NCBI RefSeq assembly: GCF_000003815.2
Contig: NC_049993.1
Span: 12,575,189-12,639,188, forward strand
DNA from: Branchiostoma floridae
Taxonomy: Eukaryota > Chordata > Leptocardii > Amphioxiformes > Branchiostomatidae
DNA length: 64,000 nucleotides
Direction: 5' to 3'
Position numbers and translations under genes: made by a program. The notes beneath the pieces are model-generated. The model was given only the letters and a program-made list of their open reading frames with translations. It ran no database searches and was not told the origin of the DNA. Shown piece after piece: positions 58,816 through 64,000 of the stretch; within the stretch, counting starts at the first letter, position 1; each line of letters opens with the position of its first letter.

Positions 58816-61800
58816 GTACGTTAACCATTTTACTAAGTTCGATAATGCGTGAACTGAATCAGTGATTCTTCTGTTATATTTATTTTGAGAACACCTGATG
58901 TTTGAATAAATGTTTGTCTTGTATTTACATTTATTATTTTTATTTATTAATTAGGGCTTTTCTACATTGAAAAAATCATATGTTTAAGAAATTACAAGGT
59001 ATTTCTCAGCACAATGCAGTATTTTTTAGTGGATGTCAGAATCTACACAAAGTCATGTTGGTTGATGTTTGCATTCTTGTTCACTTTGATTTTATCAAAG
59101 TCCCCTTGTGCAACATTGACATACTCCATTCACCATGGTTGTGTATAGCCTGATTAAATCGTGCTTATAGCAGCCCACCAACATTCAGCCGACCCTCTCT
59201 GCAGGGAGGGGCCAGATACAACCCAGGACAGCGGAGTTATCGTTACACAGACTATAGATTGTTAACTGTCTCCAAAGTATTTTCAGCATAAATTTGATCT
59301 GTTAGTCCCTTCCCTCTGAACAACCATTTGTCTCATGCAAAAGAGTAGCCAGAGGTTATAGAAGGTTAGGTCCCATGTGGCCTGTATGCCAATGTGGCTA
59401 ACAAGCAAATATCAAATGAGACCCATTAATCATCATATGTAGGTCACCAGTTGTATCAGACATGTGCAACATCTCGGGTTTCATATTTCCATATCTCTCA
59501 TTTCAAAATAAGGTATTAGATGTTCTTCAGATTGATGATTGTGTCAAGAAATGCATATCTAATTGTGTCTTGCCTGAATAGCACTAACTAAGGCAATATT
59601 CTCACCTAAAAACAGAAGAAGAAATAATTACTGTCATTATAGCAGAAATTGACCAGGTTGGACCCTTTTTGCAGCAGCTAATAACATGATTTGAATATGC
59701 AACAGTTTGCCATCATGGCATAGCAAGCTCAGTTGTTTATCTGCTTCAAAGATGTGCTAAAATGTGAGTTAAGGGATCACATTAGCATTCCTTGTGCAAA
59801 ATTTACCTGGCTGTTAGACCCTTTATTTCCCAGGGCTATAACTCTGCTATGAGATGACTCATCCAAGCAACAGTAATGTTTGCATAATAGATGACCAAAT
59901 AAGGAGCTATCTCTACCTGGAAAACATGACCTAGCAACTGAGTTCTTCCCGGAAATGCTCTCTAAATATAATCCAGTCATGGGGTGGCATGAACATTTGT
60001 TAGCCAGTCGGCTACCATGCGTCTGGCACTACATGCACGTATATACCATTACGATTGATACCCTTCGTATTAAGAAGAATGTAGGATTTCCTCAGATTAC
60101 TTGAATCAGATGCCAAACGTGTTTCTTTCTTGGTAAACAATGTAGCAAATGACATATGTTACAAATGTCTAAACTTTATACTTAGTCTAGAAACTTTAGT
60201 ATGACAGCTCCTTGACTGGAAAGCTCCTTGACTGGAAAAGCAAGGAGCTTTCATTTGATAAAAGCTCCTTCAGTAAAAATGACTATCAATTGTCCTTCAC
60301 TCTTGTTATGTTCTTGGACCAGTAAGCCAGAAAACTCGTGAACGCCTGCCGGGATTATCTGTTCATTTTCTAACCGGTCCAAAATCCGGTCCACTGATTT
60401 TTTTCAGGTCCGGTCCAAGAAGAAAAAACAGTTTTTTACCGGTACCCACCCATATAGTGAAGTATTCAGTTTTTTAGCGCTGTTCCATCTAGAAGCTACC
60501 TCAGGATTTGATTACAAATACAAGACTGTTCCTGGGTGCTTCTTCCGCTGGTTTCAATACCTGGCAGAAGGGGAGGTCGATTGGCAATTAAGAACAGAGC
60601 AGAGACCATGCAGCTTTCATAATTGACAGTCTTATTGCATCGGAACCACCTGCAGTGGAAATGATGTAGTGTCAGGCTCATTGTGTCGCACAGTTGCACA
60701 CAGGAAGTTTGTCACTGAAAGGCATGAAAGCTGAAAAACAAGAAAGCTTGCTGGGTGACTGAGATAGATTCATAAAATGGAAAATGTCAATATGAATACT
60801 TTTGAGAAAAGTTTTAAGTTTTTGTGAATTTCTTTATAATATTTTATATTTTATATCTTTTATAATATTTTATTAGATATTGTAAATTTCTTGCTGATTC
60901 AGTCCAATACATTTTTTTTTCACTCAGGCTCTCATAAAGCACCAGGGATACATATGGCACAAAATTGAATACAAGAAATAAGATAACCTATTCTGGGACC
61001 TTTGACCTAACTTCCTGTCATATGGATATAGCAAACCTCATTTTGACCTCAAGTCTGACCTTCACTTCCTGTCAATGTTCAACTATACCCTAAGTTTAGC
61101 CCCATCACTTTTGGCCACTCTACTGTATTCAAATTACTACAGACACACACAAAATACTTGCAGACATACATGTAATAGATGATGTAATTATTGATGATCA
61201 AGTCTGATTAATCACAATCAATCTAAAAATTATGACAGACTTATTCTAATTACAAAATTTGTTGCAGTTTCTTGAATCAATTTGAATGTTCAGGTATATT
61301 CTGCATGCCAATACACAAAAAATTTTGTGGTTGTTTGTTGGAGTCAAATATTCTCTAGCTGTGCCATCTGAAAAGTGCAAACGAGCGGATAAGATTAATA
61401 TTCCTAAATGACTTGGAAGGTGAAATACTCTGAATGAATGAAAGGTGACCAAAGTTCACATTCTGAAATGTGACTTAGATAGATATTCTTAAAAGATATA
61501 AAATGGTTATCCGATACGGCCCCCTGCTGAGGGATGGGCCCCCTGGTGTACAAGGGTCAAGGTGAAGTGACCCATATCTTCTTACCTCAAGGTCAGAATC
61601 CCTCAACAGGCATCTTTAGATGGCTCTTTGCAGCTGTGATCCACCAAAATCTTGTCCCTATAAAGTATTTCAAATGTTTGGATGGTACATTTAAACAGTT
61701 AAACAGAAAATTTGCTGCTCCTAATTTTGATTTGACAGCTAGCGGTTATGCCTACAGACTCAGAGCACAAAAATGGCTGCCAGACTTGAAATAGAATGTA

Positions 61801-64000
61801 TTACTCAGTCCCTGTCCTTCAGCGACAGCTTCCCTTGTTGTCTGTGTCAGGGTAGAGATTTTGAAGTGGCAAACTATAGCATACAGGGTGTCTGCTTGCA
61901 CAGTCAGAAATTCCTATACTTGTATCTCTAGTACAGAAAACCCGCTATAGAGATGCTGATGGAAGTGAATTTTAGGATATTCGTTAAAAGACAGAACTGT
62001 TTAACTTCAATTCATCATTTTCATGTCACTTAGGTCACGCCAATTTAATTTTTTGGTTTACGGAATTTAGAAAAATAAAAAAAATTTGCTTAACTCATAA
62101 CTGGAAAACCATATTGAAAACAAAGCCAGAGGACCAAATTTATGCCAATGGTAGACTCAGTTTTATGGAGTAAAAATTTTCATTTGTCACAAACCCAATA
62201 TTCAAGCCCTGTAAGTGTAACCAACTCCAACTGGCCCTTTGGGTATACAGCTTAGTTTGGAATAATCCCTTTGACCAGTGCATATTGCACCTTGTAACCA
62301 AATTTTGCTCAGCGCAACTTATTTGGAAACTCAGGTAGTGCAGTGCACTCCCTATAAGAGTATAACCTAACATACCAGTTAAGGGCGGAATGCCCAGTGG
62401 TCAACTTGACCTTTGAAAAGTATTTCAACACTGCTGCTTCGCAGCGGGGACAACCCTATGTCCTGACACCCTTATGTTTGGACACCCCTTTATACGCGTT
62501 AGGGTTAGAGGTAGGCTTGGGTGTTTCAGAACATATGAAGAGTGTTGGTATTAAAATATAGGTGTATGCAATGTGTTGTACTTGGGGGGGGGGGGCATAC
62601 CCACAGGACTCAGCTAGCCAAGAAGGTTGCCATGCAACCATGCAAATCCCCTCCAGGCTACCTGGCATTAAGGAATACTAACAATATAGGCTGGACCACT
62701 TGGGTACGGAACTGCCTGGAGGCACTACACTGTTGACAAAACTTAGCATGCAGGACTGCTCCCCAAGCCCTAATTTACTGGATAAATGTACAGTAAATGG
62801 GAAATCCATCTTGTGATTGACAAGGACACCCCCTCCGAGTTACATGTAAGTCCATTTGCTGAAATAAATGCATGTTTTTGCCTACCCCTGCGTCAGGGAT
62901 CCCAGCAGCAGTATAATCAAGCAATGAATAGTGAGTGAAGTGAGTGAGTGTCACTTACCAAATTAAAAGAAATAAAAGTTAATATCAGCTGTATTAGCCA
63001 GATTTATTGTTGTTGTTTTTATTTCACACAACATTCCTGTCCAGTTTACACCTTTTTTTCATCATTTTGATCTACTTAAATTTTCTTAGATTCATTGAAC
63101 AAAACATTTTGAAACAGTGCAAATAAATATCATATGTACAATCATATGTACAATCAACCTTGGCCGTTACATATGTATGTGTACTGAACTCCATGAAATA
63201 ATGCTTACTTGCTGAATTGTCTTTATAAGTAATGTATTTTCAATGAGATCGTGGTTGCCTTTCTTATAAGTCATGTACAAGTCAGTGGCATGCGATCAAT
63301 TTGATTAATATTTGACATTGAACTTCATAAAAAATAACCTTGCCCCTAGCATGAGCACGTCCTCAAAATACTGTTATCGCGGAAAGGTTCCCCTCTTCTG
63401 TGGTAATCGGTATAAACGAGGTTTACTCGCAGGTGGAACTGGATTTCCGATCAGTGTAGGTCAACATTTGCTTCCGCTGTCCAAATTTAGAGGTTGCCAG
63501 GAAGAACTGCACCAGTCAGACACTCTGGGATGCATGGATCTCATGTTATGTGGTGGACCGTACCATCCTGGAATAGACAGGGTAGGAGAGGGTTTATACA
63601 ACCCTCTTAAAACCTCCCTTGAAATCATGTTGTCTATTCAGATTTTATGAGGGCAATCTGTTCTGATAAATCAAACTGACAGTAGGGTAAAACCAGTTCA
63701 ACAAGAAATAAGCAGGGATTAGTTAGAAAAGATCCTCTCCCCGATATATTCAAATGGAACGTTCCACTTGCTGATTGGTCGAGAGGTTGGCTGGCCTTAC
63801 CTCATGGCCTTCCCTCATATTGATTTTTGTGCCCATAATGTTTGTATTGTGAGTGCGAAAGTGCTCATGTAATTTCACTGGACTGGTGGGCCTGGGCCTC
63901 CCCAGAATGGGGGAAGGGTGCAACCACAACGTGGGGAGTGTCCCCTGTGGACTGTATCAGTGTGGCCAGCTGTGGAGCCAACATGCCCTGTTGCACTAGC
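58816..64000 (+). other. Intron of the SAM-domain gene to the window edge
   Basis: I find no phase-2-compatible exon. It contains an 11-bp stem hairpin (AAAGCTCCTTG/CAAGGAGCTTT, 60220-60251), a CCGGTCC-rich patch at 60350-60440, a G run at 62584-62595 and otherwise unique AT-rich sequence. A frame at 63312-63650 is open but has no recognisable homology. Confidence 0.5.

Overview
This is a eukaryotic, animal window: genes are split by GT-AG introns, coding density is low, and the background is AT-rich with many repeats. The gene families (a phosphagen kinase, intronless-coding BTB-BACK-Kelch genes in tandem, an SLC17-like transporter, a SAM-domain gene with a very long intron) and the repeat content suggest an invertebrate deuterostome, most likely a cephalochordate such as Branchiostoma. 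The species call is an inference; no database search was possible. Three N-runs (22920-23019, 24015-24118, 44671-44770) are assembly gaps.

Layout. (1) 1-2.3 kb: the 5' part of a minus-strand SLC17-like transporter that runs off the left edge; a Helentron-like element lies in its first intron. (2) 2.4-5.1 kb: a degenerate local duplication without a recognised gene. (3) 5.56-9.98 kb, plus strand: a seven-exon guanidino (phosphagen) kinase of 350 residues with all key catalytic residues, and a tRNA-derived SINE just inside intron 2. (4) 10.85-17.7 kb, plus strand: two tandem BTB-BACK-Kelch genes, each with an upstream conserved 5'UTR exon and one large coding exon; their BTB region is almost identical while the rest has diverged. 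(5) 18-20.5 kb: DNA-transposon-like elements and a CpG/E-box/CRE-rich promoter-like stretch. (6) 20.7 kb to the right edge, plus strand: a SAM-domain gene with a TATA box, first exon at 20734-21057, then about 36 kb of intron, then a proline-rich exon (57054-57359) and a 32-nt exon (58784-58815), continuing beyond the window. A candidate alternative first exon at 29012-29050 splices in the same phase.

The 36-kb intron holds most of the repeats: a Mutator-like element with 278-bp inverted termini and a 9-bp target duplication, a 2.57-kb Harbinger-like element with TTA duplications, a LINE 3' end, TA-flanked MITEs, a tandem triplication, and several members of short-element families whose internal 7-8-mer differs between copies. 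Several GC- and CpG-richer islands in this intron look like regulatory DNA. The protein genes belong to unrelated families, and the sequence gives no sign that they act together.
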